Shown here in pieces: positions 1 to 9,345 of a stretch of 64,000 bases of DNA; the first letter of the stretch is position 1, and the number at the start of each line of letters is the position of its first letter. This DNA is from Ectobacillus funiculus (GTDB taxonomy: Bacteria; Bacillota; Bacilli; Bacillales; Bacillaceae_G), in the NCBI RefSeq assembly GCF_004138295.1, contig NZ_SCFM01000004.1:434001-498000 (forward strand), in the 5' to 3' direction. The notes beneath the pieces are model-generated. The model did no database searches, was not told where the DNA came from, and saw nothing but the letters and a program-made list of their open reading frames with translations. Made by a program: the position numbers and the translations under genes.

Positions 1-429
1 AACACCAGTTCCTAGTGTTACACATATTAAGTTTTTTGCGCCTTTGCCGGCACCTTTCCACATTTCCCCGATTGCTGCAATATTTGCATCATTGTCTACC
101 ACAACAGGTAAAGACGTTTCCCGCTCAAGGATGTTTTGTAACGGGAAGTTCTCCCACCCCAAGTTAATTGCAATCTCAATAGAACCATCTTGTTCGTTAA
201 CGGGGCCCGGCGCTCCGATACCAATACCAATCAACTTACTTTTTGTTTGATTTAATTCATTCAACTTTTTATCAATTGATCTTGCAATATCTATGGGAAT
301 GTAGCGACCGCTTTTTCTTTTATCCGTGTCTATTTCCCAACTGTAAATAATATCACCCATCAAGTTGATAAACGCCATTTTAATCGAGGTTCCGCCTACA
401 TCAACACCTACTAACCATCTGTCGCCCAT
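1..429 (-). CDS. glcK: ROK-family glucokinase, partial (C-terminus beyond window)
   Basis: The minus strand encodes 143 residues of an ATP-dependent sugar kinase of the ROK family. Phosphate-loop motif VGVDVGGTSIK lies near the N-terminus, followed by GIGAPGPV, an AINLGW segment, VDNDANIAAIGE with the expected catalytic Asp, and LGTGV at the window edge. Four ATG codons in a row occur at 438, 435, 432 and 429. The Shine-Dalgarno GGAGAAGG abuts the first, so 429 (MGDRWLVG) gives the best spacing. It is the last visible gene of the maltodextrin cluster and would phosphorylate glucose released from maltodextrins. The zinc-binding cysteines and the C-terminal half are outside the window, so a regulator of the same family cannot be fully excluded, although no N-terminal HTH is present. 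Confidence 0.88.
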   Translation of the reverse strand, partial: MGDRWLVGVDVGGTSIKMAFINLMGDIIYSWEIDTDKRKSGRYIPIDIARSIDKKLNELNQTKSKLIGIGIGAPGPVNEQDGSIEIAINLGWENFPLQNILERETSLPVVVDNDANIAAIGEMWKGAGKGAKNLICVTLGTGV

Positions 430-590
430 CATCATCATCCTTCTCCTACCATAAATTTGTAAGTATCTTCAATACTTGCTAACTTACATTCCTACTCTAT
501 CTATAAAAAGGTAAACATATATTCTTCACTCGCTTACTGTAGCTACACCTTATCCACTGTAATTTATTTCATACCAGAATCTTAAAAATA

Positions 591-848
591 TCATTCCTTG
601 TTCAAAAGGACAGTTTCTAGGGCTATAACAGCCTGGTGTTCATCACTTCCGTCTGCAATGAGTGTAATTTCTTCCCCCTTTCTAATTGCGAGGGCCATAA
701 TCCCCATAATACTTTTAGCAGCTACCGATCCTCCGTTCTTAATAAGGTTGATCTCACTGCTGAAGGAGGATGCTTTTTGCACGAACTCAGTAGCATTTCG
801 GGCTTGAAGTCCATGTTGAAGACCAATGACAATCTTTTTTTCTATCAT
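591..848 (-). CDS. crh: Crh-type HPr paralogue (catabolite repression HPr)
   Basis: The gene encodes an 85-residue protein of the HPr fold. Position 15 is Gln (GLQAR) where HPr has the phosphorylated His, while Ser46 lies in KSIMGIM, the site phosphorylated by HPr kinase. This is the signature of Crh, which in Bacillus cannot carry PTS phosphate but, as Ser46-P, is a co-effector of CcpA. The ribosome binding site AAGGGTG lies 7 bases before ATG. In B. subtilis crh sits in the yvcJ/yvcK operon. Here it lies between the amylase gene and glucokinase of a maltodextrin operon, which suggests co-expression with the substrate pathway that it would help repress. Confidence 0.88.
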   Translation of the reverse strand: MIEKKIVIGLQHGLQARNATEFVQKASSFSSEINLIKNGGSVAAKSIMGIMALAIRKGEEITLIADGSDEHQAVIALETVLLNKE

Positions 849-954
849 TAATAATCACCCTTATTTTTTGTTCTTTTCTTTCTGATTCTCTCTGATCTTT
901 ATTAGGTTTCTTGTACTAGAACCGAAAACAAGGCTCTGGTAAGTTTTTTCATCA

Positions 955-2739
<1,785 letters not shown>

Positions 2740-3012
2740 CTAAGACAGGCGAATCTCTGTTTTGGCATCAAAGAAATGGAACTTATTAATGTCTAGGGCT
2801 AACTTCATCTGTTGACCCGGTTTTATTTCTGTGCGGGCATCCACACGAGCCACAAAACTTTGACCGCTAATTTCAGAGTACACCATAGTTTCAGCTCCCA
2901 TTAATTCTGCTACTTCTACCCGAATTGTTACATTTGTCCCTTGGAAAGCTTCTATAAATGCAGGCTCATCATGGAAATCTTCTGGACAAACTCCTAAAAT
3001 AACTTCCTTCAT
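2740..3012 (-). pseudogene. C-terminal remnant of an MsmX/UgpC-type ABC transporter ATPase
   Basis: Ninety codons match only the last quarter of sugar ABC ATPases of the MsmX type, which are about 365 residues long. What remains is the regulatory OB/TOBE part: ILGVCPEDFHDEP (normally ILGxRPED), VAELMGAE and the GQxFVARVD strand. Walker A, signature and Walker B are missing, and there is an in-frame TGA just upstream of the first ATG. It lies where an ATPase gene would be expected after mdxG. The importer therefore probably relies on an MsmX-like ATPase encoded elsewhere, as in B. subtilis. A function for the orphan domain is possible but unlikely. Confidence 0.82.
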
Positions 3013-3060
3013 GTTTTTTCAATATACTCGGCTCCTTTGTCTGTTCTTTACATCTATCAC

Positions 3061-3098
3061 ATCAAACCGTCCCGCAACAGGGTGCGGGACGGTTTGAT
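3061..3098. terminator. Strong hairpin between mdxG and the ATPase remnant
   Basis: A perfect 16-bp stem (3061-3076 with 3083-3098) with a 6-base loop lies just downstream of mdxG. The minus-strand side lacks a clear T-run, so it may act as an mRNA-stabilising or processing element rather than a full terminator, letting the amylase-crh-glcK part be expressed at a different level. Confidence 0.7.
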
Positions 3099-3146
3099 TT
3101 CCGTTTTCTTTGCTTTGGTTATCTATTAACCTGTCAATGAACCTTC

Positions 3147-3983
3147 TTATCCCTTTTCAGCACCAGCTGTTAAGCCTTCTACTAAGTAACGCTGCATGAT
3201 CATAAACAAAATTGTAATCGGGAGAGCAATCATGACACAACCTGCTGCAAACACAGTAAACTCAGTCGCAAACTTGTTGTTAATCATGTCAAACAAACCG
3301 ACCGCAAGAGTGAGCTTCTCAGGAGATCGCAGTACTAGCTTTGCGAAAATAAAATCTGTAAATACTCCGGTAAAAATCGTTAACGACGTAAATACAATTA
3401 GCGGTGTTGACATTGGCAAAATGATTCGGAACAAAATACTCAAATTGGATGCACCGTCAATTCTTGCCGCTTCAACCAAGCTAGTCGGAACTGTATCAAA
3501 GTAGCTTTTTACGTATAGAAAGCCAAGCGGAGCTCCTGCTGCTGATACTAAAATGATGGCAAAATGTGTATTTAACAGGTTCATTTGATTTAACAAAATA
3601 TATACAGCAATCATACTCATAAAGCCAGGGAACAAGCCAAGCACAAGCAAACCGCTCATCAGGTTTTTACGTCCCGAGAAACGGAACTTCGAGAACACAT
3701 AGCCTGTCAGCATGACAAGAGTCGTACCAATGATTGTACTGATCACTGCAATCTTTAATGTATTCATATACCATTGACCAAACGGATATTTGGAAAATAA
3801 TTCTGCATAATGAACAAATGTCAAAGTCTTCGGAATCAATGTTTCACTATAAAGAGCACCTCCCGGGCGAAGGGAAGACATCACCACCCATAACGCTGGA
3901 TAACAACAAAGAATAGCAATTACTACAAGTACGGTATAACTGAGTACTAAACGGATAGAGTTCTTTGCTTTTTTCCGACTCAT
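3147..3983 (-). CDS. mdxG: Maltodextrin ABC transporter permease MdxG (MalG-like)
   Basis: A 278-residue inner-membrane permease with six predicted membrane segments. The EAA loop that contacts the ATPase reads EAARIDGASNLSILFRIILP. The C-terminus QRYLVEGLTAGAEKG is typical of MalG-type proteins, which usually span about 275-300 residues. The ATG overlaps the mdxF stop codon (TAATG), implying translational coupling. With MdxF it would form the channel for maltodextrins delivered by MdxE. Confidence 0.93.
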   Translation of the reverse strand: MSRKKAKNSIRLVLSYTVLVVIAILCCYPALWVVMSSLRPGGALYSETLIPKTLTFVHYAELFSKYPFGQWYMNTLKIAVISTIIGTTLVMLTGYVFSKFRFSGRKNLMSGLLVLGLFPGFMSMIAVYILLNQMNLLNTHFAIILVSAAGAPLGFLYVKSYFDTVPTSLVEAARIDGASNLSILFRIILPMSTPLIVFTSLTIFTGVFTDFIFAKLVLRSPEKLTLAVGLFDMINNKFATEFTVFAAGCVMIALPITILFMIMQRYLVEGLTAGAEKG

Positions 3984-5341
3984 TATGCTTCCTCCTCTTT
4001 AAATGCTTTCGTACGGCGTAAGTTCCAAATTGCGAATACTGCGAGAATGATAAAGATGAAGATTCCGATTACCGAAGCAAAGTTATATTGCCCTTGGTCT
4101 AAGGACAACTTGTATAACCAAGTAATTAAAATATCTGTATGTCCTGCAAACTTATACTCTGCATTAGACGGTTCTCCGTTAGTTAATAGGTAGATAATAT
4201 TGAAATTATTGATATTTCCAACAAACTGCATAATTAAGAGCGGTGCCATGGACTGCATTACAGCAGGGAATGTAATCCAGCGCATCTTTTGGAAAGCAGT
4301 CGCTCCATCAATATCAGCTGCCTCATACATATCCTTCGGTATCGTAGACAAGATACCGATAATCATCAACATAGAAACCGGGAAACCTAACCAGAAGTTA
4401 ACTAGAATAATTGTGAATTTGGCCCACATTGGATCTGTCAGCCAAGGGATTTTGGAAATCCCCATCATTGCTAAATACTGGTTAATTGGGCCAAATTGTC
4501 CATTAAACATATTGCGCAGAATCAAAGTTGATACAAACGCCGGGATTGCATAGGGAAGAATGAAAAGTGTGCGCCAGAATGCTTTAAATCGGATATCCTT
4601 CTGTTGTACGATAAGCGCAACAGCGAATCCGCCAAAGAAACAGGTAAACGTTGCAAAGACCGCCCACACAAATGTCCATAATGCTACCCCGTAAAATGTA
4701 CCGCTCCAAGCTTTAATCTGAAACATATCCTTAAACGTTTGAAAACCGTGCCAATCAACCAGGTTAGCTGGCGGCATATTTTCTCGAGTAAAGTTTGTGA
4801 ATGCAAGCAAAATCATAAATATAATAGGTAATACTGTGAAGAATAAAATACCTAGCATTGGAAGCGATATCACAAAATGTGGAAAACGATAATCTGCGAT
4901 ATATTTCACGGTCTGCTTAAACGTGTTTGGCACTTGCCCTTCTTCGCGCAGTTGTCCAATCCGATACGCGTCTTTCACATTTGCTACGTAAATGCAGGCC
5001 AATACGATCACGATAAAAAGAACAATTAAACCTTCAACGAGCAAGAAAATAGAATGGTCACCCATTACTTGCTGGTACAACTTTCCTACCTTTTTCAGTT
5101 CAGTTTTTGTCTCTCCAAGTGTGTATACACCCCAAATCGCATGCGGTAATTTAGTAGCAATGAAATAAATACCTGAAAGATGAAGCATCAACATTAAAAT
5201 TCCTTTTACATACTGTTTGTTATACAGTTGGCCCATTCCCATAGCGAGGATAGATAAGAGCGTTGCTGTCTTACGATGCTGCCTCATTCCGTCCAAACTA
5301 TATTGTTGCTTATCTATTACTGCCTTGTATTGCTGCTGCAT
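3983..5341 (-). CDS. mdxF: Maltodextrin ABC transporter permease MdxF (MalF-like)
   Basis: This 452-residue permease has eight hydrophobic segments. Two of them (about residues 35-70 and 110-130) precede the conserved permease core, as in MalF-like proteins of bacilli. The EAA loop reads EAADIDGATAFQKMRWITFP. I chose ATG at 5341 because AAGGAG lies 9 bases upstream. The GTG 33 bases further upstream has no ribosome binding site and sits inside a hairpin. It ends by overlapping mdxG. Confidence 0.92.
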   Translation of the reverse strand: MQQQYKAVIDKQQYSLDGMRQHRKTATLLSILAMGMGQLYNKQYVKGILMLMLHLSGIYFIATKLPHAIWGVYTLGETKTELKKVGKLYQQVMGDHSIFLLVEGLIVLFIVIVLACIYVANVKDAYRIGQLREEGQVPNTFKQTVKYIADYRFPHFVISLPMLGILFFTVLPIIFMILLAFTNFTRENMPPANLVDWHGFQTFKDMFQIKAWSGTFYGVALWTFVWAVFATFTCFFGGFAVALIVQQKDIRFKAFWRTLFILPYAIPAFVSTLILRNMFNGQFGPINQYLAMMGISKIPWLTDPMWAKFTIILVNFWLGFPVSMLMIIGILSTIPKDMYEAADIDGATAFQKMRWITFPAVMQSMAPLLIMQFVGNINNFNIIYLLTNGEPSNAEYKFAGHTDILITWLYKLSLDQGQYNFASVIGIFIFIILAVFAIWNLRRTKAFKEEEA

Positions 5342-5364
5342 TCTAATCAACTCCTTCTTAATAG

Positions 5365-5401
5365 ATTCGCTCACCTAGTACGCCGCATCGGGTGAGCGAA
5401 T
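5365..5401 (-). promoter_or_regulatory. Intercistronic hairpin between mdxE and mdxF
   Basis: An 11-bp perfect inverted repeat (5365-5375 with 5391-5401, 15-base loop) sits between the stop of the binding-protein gene and the SD of mdxF. Similar hairpins between malE- and malF-type genes protect the upstream mRNA and allow the binding protein to be made in excess. No T-run follows directly, so read-through is expected. Confidence 0.7.
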
Positions 5402-5433
5402 TTTATATCCTTCAATACACGCTACTATCCCGT

Positions 5434-6777
5434 CTATTTGTTACCAGTGGCAATATTTGTTTTCATCTCTCCAGCAGCCTTGTCCAATGTCGCCTTCACA
5501 TCAGCACCGTTCCAAATTTGCTCAATCGCTGGTGTTACACTTTGCCAGAAGAACTGTGTCTCTGGAATACTTGGCATTGGTTGCGTCTTTGCTACTTGCT
5601 GCATGAATCCTGCGATAATCTTATCGTTTTTGATCGCTTCCTCATTTTCAAGACCTTTCGCGGCAGGAAGAACACCGTTCAACTCGTAGTTTTTCAACAT
5701 CATTTCCTTCGTTGTCAAGAAGTGAGCGAATAATCTAGCAGCATTTGGATATTTCGAGTAGGAGCTCACATAGTAAGATTTCACACCTGAGAATGCAACG
5801 GGTTCTGCTCCACCAGGCATTTTCGGAAGTGGAATTACTTCAACTTCAAATGGCAATTTCGCAAAGTTTCCAGCATTCCAAATTCCATCAAGATTGATTG
5901 CTACCTTGCCTTCTTGCCATAAGCCAGTTTTCACATCAGCTGTAATATCCTTTGGGTTAACTGGTATAATCTCTTTTAGCGAACGGTAAAACTCCATCCC
6001 TTTGACAGCGCCTTCATTATTGATACCAATGTCGTTTTTGTCGGTACCATTTTTCCCAAACACATAGCCGCCGTATCCTGCCATAAACGCATAGTTAAAG
6101 TACGGATTGTTTGCTTCGTACAAAAAGCCAAATTTGTTATTAGGGACATCATTAAATTTCTTCGAAAATGCAATGATATCTTCCCAAGTATCAAGTTTCG
6201 CGTCTTTCACCAAATCCTTATTTACATACAATGCATACGTTTCAATGTTACGTGGATAACCATACAGAACACCTTCATAAGTCGAGGCTTGTACCGCAGG
6301 TTCAACAATTGTTTTCTTTGTTTCTTCTTCAAAATAGTCATTTGGTAGAATAACTCCGGATTTTACCGCAGTTCCCAGATGATCATGTGGGAACACAACC
6401 ACATCAGCGCCAGTACCCGCTGGACCGTCTGTTGAGAGACGTTTTACAGTATCAGTTGATTCCACCTTCTCAAACTTTACCTTCACATTGTATTTCTTTT
6501 CAAACTCCTTCGACGCATATTCTACAAAAGGATCTTTAGAATCCCAAAGAAGAAGCTCTGCACCCGGCTCTGCTTTTAATTCATCCGTTGCCGCTGTTCC
6601 TGATGGTTGTTCAGATGCTTTCGTTTCGTTAGAAGCGGATTTTCCGCCACAAGCAGCCAACGAAAACGTAAGGATGGAAGTCAGTGCAACCAACCCTAAT
6701 TTTCGTTTTACTTGCTTCATCATGTCATACTTTTCCCCAGCGATTGAATGATACTTTTCTTGTTGCTTAAATACCAT
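5434..6777 (-). CDS. mdxE: Maltodextrin-binding lipoprotein MdxE (MalE-like)
   Basis: An extracellular solute-binding protein of family 1. A lipoprotein signal ends in lipobox SLAAC, followed by a Ser/Thr/Glu-rich linker and the MBP fold with DGPAGTGADV, LYGYPRNIETYALYVNK and WQEGKVAINLDGIWN. The C-terminal part PETQFFWQSVTPAIEQIWNG is typical of maltodextrin binders. AAAGGGG lies 8 bases before the ATG at 6777, which would place 19 residues ahead of the signal core. A start at 6720 (MKQVKRKLG) is the usual form and also has a GGGG sequence upstream. The two starts cannot be separated from sequence alone. First gene of the operon. Confidence 0.9.
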   Translation of the reverse strand: MVFKQQEKYHSIAGEKYDMMKQVKRKLGLVALTSILTFSLAACGGKSASNETKASEQPSGTAATDELKAEPGAELLLWDSKDPFVEYASKEFEKKYNVKVKFEKVESTDTVKRLSTDGPAGTGADVVVFPHDHLGTAVKSGVILPNDYFEEETKKTIVEPAVQASTYEGVLYGYPRNIETYALYVNKDLVKDAKLDTWEDIIAFSKKFNDVPNNKFGFLYEANNPYFNYAFMAGYGGYVFGKNGTDKNDIGINNEGAVKGMEFYRSLKEIIPVNPKDITADVKTGLWQEGKVAINLDGIWNAGNFAKLPFEVEVIPLPKMPGGAEPVAFSGVKSYYVSSYSKYPNAARLFAHFLTTKEMMLKNYELNGVLPAAKGLENEEAIKNDKIIAGFMQQVAKTQPMPSIPETQFFWQSVTPAIEQIWNGADVKATLDKAAGEMKTNIATGNK

Positions 6778-6896
6778 TTTCCATTCCCCTTTATTAAAAT
6801 TAGTTTTATAGTCATCGGACACTATCAAATGACAGCAAGCCGAAGATACCCCCTACCACTCTAGCAAAATCCTACAAGAAAATAATCGACACTTTA

Positions 6897-6910
6897 TAAC
6901 AACGCTTTCA
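6897..6910 (-). promoter_or_regulatory. Candidate cre site (CcpA operator) in mdxE leader
   Basis: The minus strand reads TGAAAGCGTTGTTA, matching 13 of 14 positions of the Bacillus cre consensus TGNAANCGNWNNCA. It lies about 130 bases downstream of the predicted mdxE -10 box, where CcpA would act as a roadblock. This fits carbon catabolite repression of maltodextrin use. Confidence 0.6.
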
Positions 6911-6920
6911 AAAACATCAT

Positions 6921-6940
6921 TAAGGAAAATATTTTCCTTA
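6921..6940. promoter_or_regulatory. LacI-family operator palindrome 1
   Basis: The 20-base sequence TAAGGAAAATATTTTCCTTA is a perfect palindrome with core GGAAAA-TTTTCC. The same half-site recurs in two other palindromes and several single copies in this intergenic region, as expected for sites of the adjacent LacI-type regulator. Confidence 0.7.
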
Positions 6941-7015
6941 TAAAGAAGAATAAACATAGATTCTATAAAAAAACATCAAAAACCAACTAAAAAACTTAAA
7001 ACTTCGCCCTTTTTA

Positions 7016-7029
7016 GGAAAACGTTTCCC
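7016..7029. promoter_or_regulatory. LacI-family operator palindrome 2, at mdxE transcription start
   Basis: GGAAAACGTTTCCC is palindromic around a central CG (one mismatched pair), the classical LacI/GalR layout. It lies about 10 bases downstream of the mdxE -10 box, so a bound repressor would block initiation. Confidence 0.75.
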
Positions 7030-7038
7030 ATAAAGCCG

Positions 7039-7067
7039 ATTATATAGGATTGATTTTCCTTAGTCAA
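7039..7067 (-). promoter_or_regulatory. Sigma-A promoter for mdxE operon
   Basis: On the minus strand TTGACT (7067-7062) and TATAAT (7044-7039) are separated by exactly 17 bases. The spacer contains an AAGGAAAATC half-operator. The leader to the mdxE start is about 250 bases and carries operator 1 and the cre-like site. Confidence 0.8.
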
Positions 7068-7074
7068 TGTATAT

Positions 7075-7104
7075 TTGAACTATTCTTTCTATTTGTGTTA
7101 TGAT
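7075..7104 (+). promoter_or_regulatory. Divergent promoter for the LacI-type regulator
   Basis: TTGAAC (7075-7080) and TATGAT (7099-7104) with an 18-base spacer face right. The -35 boxes of this and the mdxE promoter are 7 bases apart, so one bound regulator could affect both. A TTTTCCTA half-site follows at 7113. Confidence 0.65.
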
Positions 7105-7280
7105 TTATAAGGTGAGTTTTCCTAAAAAATGTTGTAATTCGCTACACTAGCTCTACTTTGTACCTACAAATAAAACTATAAACGTTTCTTTACTACTAAA
7201 AACTTAGTTAGTTCCGCCTCTTGTTGCGTACATATCAGGGGAAGGCAGCTGATTTTAGAATCTTACTATATAAACACTAA

Positions 7281-7296
7281 AGGAAAATTTTTTCCT
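7281..7296. promoter_or_regulatory. LacI-family operator palindrome 3, upstream of the regulator gene
   Basis: AGGAAAATTTTTTCCT, with the same half-site as operators 1 and 2, lies 37 bases before the regulator start codon. This suggests autoregulation. Confidence 0.6.
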
Positions 7297-7332
7297 AGTT
7301 CACATATATTCTAAAAGATTGTGGTGATTCAC

Positions 7333-8352
7333 TTGAAAATAACAATTAAAGACATTGCCGAAATGGCAGGCGTTTCCATTGCCACTGTCTCCAGAGTCCT
7401 CAATAACAGCAAACCAGTCAAAGAAGATGTCAAGAAACGGGTTTTAGAAGTTATCAAACAAACTAATTATCGTCCTAACACATTTGGTCCTGAACCAAAA
7501 AGGCATGAATCCCGCCTAATCGGCGTTATTACACCTCAATCCACCCATACTGTTCTCAATGATTTCCTAGAAGGTATCAATAATGTAGCTAAGCTATATG
7601 GGTATGATATTATGATCGGCTCAACTGATGGGGGTGCCGAAAACGAACTGCATTATTTGAATTTATTCGGTAAAGTGACGGTGCATGGCATTATCTTTAT
7701 CGGTTCTGCCTTTGAGGAAAAACATGTTGAGATGATTGAGCAATATAACATTCCCTGCGTCTTAGTTGGGCAGATTTCATCTATTTCCTCTGTCCCTTCC
7801 GTTCATATAGATAATGTAACTGCTTCTTATGAAGCGGTAAAATATCTCATTCAAAATGGACACCGTGAAATTGCAATCATTCACGGTCCTGGTCCGGATA
7901 TCGGGAAATACCGCTTTCAGGGCTATCAGCAGGCATTGAATGATGCGGGTATTCCGATTCATGAGGATTGGGTCGTCGAGAGCGGGATTTCCACAGAAGA
8001 CGGTATGGAGGCCATGCGTACAATTGCTGAAAGCGGTCTAATGCCCACTGCTGTATTCTGCGCAACGGACTGGATCGCAATTGGAGCGATGAATTATTTA
8101 ATGGACCAAGGACTACGCGTTCCTGAAGATGTTTCCGTTTTCGGCTTTGATGGGAGTTTCATGTCAGCCATAGTACGGCCTACACTCTCGACGGTTTCGT
8201 ACTCTGCGACAGAGATTGCAATGACAGCAACGCGTAACCTAATTAAAATGATTAAAGGGGAAACGGTAATTCCCCATCATTCTAATGTGACTCACCATTT
8301 AGTGATCCGTAACAGCACCTCAGCTATAACAAAACCGCCTGCAACTCCATAG
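7333..8352 (+). CDS. LacI/GalR-family transcriptional regulator of the maltodextrin operon
   Basis: A regulator with an N-terminal LacI HTH (ITIKDIAEMAGVSIATVSRV, hinge region NYRPN) and a periplasmic-binding-protein-like sensor domain. The sensor carries HIDNVTASYEAVKYLI, FQGYQQAL and the FGFDGS segment typical of sugar-responsive members. The TTG at 7333 has GTGGTGA at good distance, and the upstream GTG at 7321 has no SD. It is divergent from mdxE and surrounded by three matching palindromes, so it probably represses the operon until maltose or maltodextrin is present. The role is similar to MalR of other Firmicutes, but orthology is inferred from context. Confidence 0.9.
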   Translation: MKITIKDIAEMAGVSIATVSRVLNNSKPVKEDVKKRVLEVIKQTNYRPNTFGPEPKRHESRLIGVITPQSTHTVLNDFLEGINNVAKLYGYDIMIGSTDGGAENELHYLNLFGKVTVHGIIFIGSAFEEKHVEMIEQYNIPCVLVGQISSISSVPSVHIDNVTASYEAVKYLIQNGHREIAIIHGPGPDIGKYRFQGYQQALNDAGIPIHEDWVVESGISTEDGMEAMRTIAESGLMPTAVFCATDWIAIGAMNYLMDQGLRVPEDVSVFGFDGSFMSAIVRPTLSTVSYSATEIAMTATRNLIKMIKGETVIPHHSNVTHHLVIRNSTSAITKPPATP

Positions 8353-8398
8353 GTCTTATGCAGCCTAAGATGATAAAAGTGAGTTAATCGTGAAAACT

Positions 8399-8442
8399 AA
8401 GAGCAGTTCCTAACACTTTTGTAAGTGACAGGAACTGCTCTT
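8399..8442 (+). terminator. Terminator of the LacI-type regulator gene
   Basis: A 12-bp stem AAGAGCAGTTCC / GGAACTGCTCTT, with a further CACTT/AAGTG pairing inside, is followed by TGGTTTTAT. It lies about 47 bases after the stop codon. Confidence 0.85.
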
Positions 8443-8480
8443 GGTTTTATATAGTGACTGTTCAAATTTGCTGTAAATAC

Positions 8481-8597
8481 AGAAAACTCGCCGATTGGCG
8501 AGACAGAGGCGTAGTTGCATTTACCCTTTGTTCCTAAAATTCCCTTCTACATCGAATTAACTTCCAGCCGGAAATATATACTTTTTTAAAGTGTAAA
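8481..8597 (+). repeat. Intergenic hairpin repeat, copy 1 (short form)
   Basis: First of seven copies of a 117-140 bp repeat. Conserved blocks are a 5' hairpin CTCGCCGATTGGCGAG, the box ACAGAGGCGTAGTTG, TTCCTAAAATT, a TACGTCGAA-type centre, CCAGC(T/C)(A/G)GAAA, and a 3' hairpin around ACTTT..AAAGT. This copy lacks the 10-14 base insert after the first hairpin found in copies 2-5 and 7. Confidence 0.9.
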
Positions 8598-8721
8598 AAA
8601 GCTATCCTTCTCATATTGATAAGGATAAAGCGAATCGGGCGGGGTAAACTCCAGCTTGCAAAAGCTTAATACGATCGTAAATCGTCTATCTCTTCGACAT
8701 TAAAGGAAAGAAGGAAACTAC

Positions 8722-9345
8722 ATGAAACAACGATGGAGCAATCTTTTATTTTGTCATTACCGAGTACCGGTGGAATCCTTACGTCCTTGGGTTCCGGCCC
8801 CGCTGGAGATTGAAACATGTGAAGGAAGTGCCTGGATTGGCATTGTTTCATTTGATATGAGCTTCGGCATTATTCGCTACCCTCAGGTCAATGTGCGCAC
8901 ATACGTGTCTCACAAAGGAAAGTCTGGCGTGTACTTTTTAAGCTGTGACGCTGCAAATCATTTGGCTGTGTTTTTTGCCAAAAGATTTTATTCTCTCCCC
9001 TATACCTATTCAAATATTCAAGCTCAATTTGATGCAACTGTTTCTTTTCACAGCATGCGAAAAGATCATAAATATCAGGTTGAATATACCCCATTTGGAG
9101 AATGGTTCCATGCAAAAAGCGGAAGTTTAGAATATTTTTTGACAGAACGCTATAGTTTATTTACCGATCAATCATATTGTGATATTATGCATGAATCATG
9201 GAAACTACAACATGTTAATGCCTCAATTCAATCTAATACATTAGGTTCATCAAAAGGATTTTCCTTTCCTCTTGAAGCGGACCATCTTCTCTATGGTAAT
9301 CAAACAGAGGTAAGGATATTATCCAAAGGAGTGTTTGTATATTGA
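8722..9345 (+). CDS. yqjF: YqjF-family protein (DUF2071)
   Basis: A 207-residue protein of the DUF2071/YqjF family, related to the acetoacetate decarboxylase fold. Conserved blocks are WSNLLFCHYRVPVESLRPWV at the N-terminus, AWIGIVSFDM, NVRTYVSHKGKSGVYF and the acidic YFLTERYSLF segment. Its biochemical role is not established. SD AGAAGGAAAC precedes the ATG. The stop overlaps the TTG start of the next gene by four bases (TTGA), so the two are translationally coupled. Confidence 0.88.
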   Translation: MKQRWSNLLFCHYRVPVESLRPWVPAPLEIETCEGSAWIGIVSFDMSFGIIRYPQVNVRTYVSHKGKSGVYFLSCDAANHLAVFFAKRFYSLPYTYSNIQAQFDATVSFHSMRKDHKYQVEYTPFGEWFHAKSGSLEYFLTERYSLFTDQSYCDIMHESWKLQHVNASIQSNTLGSSKGFSFPLEADHLLYGNQTEVRILSKGVFVY

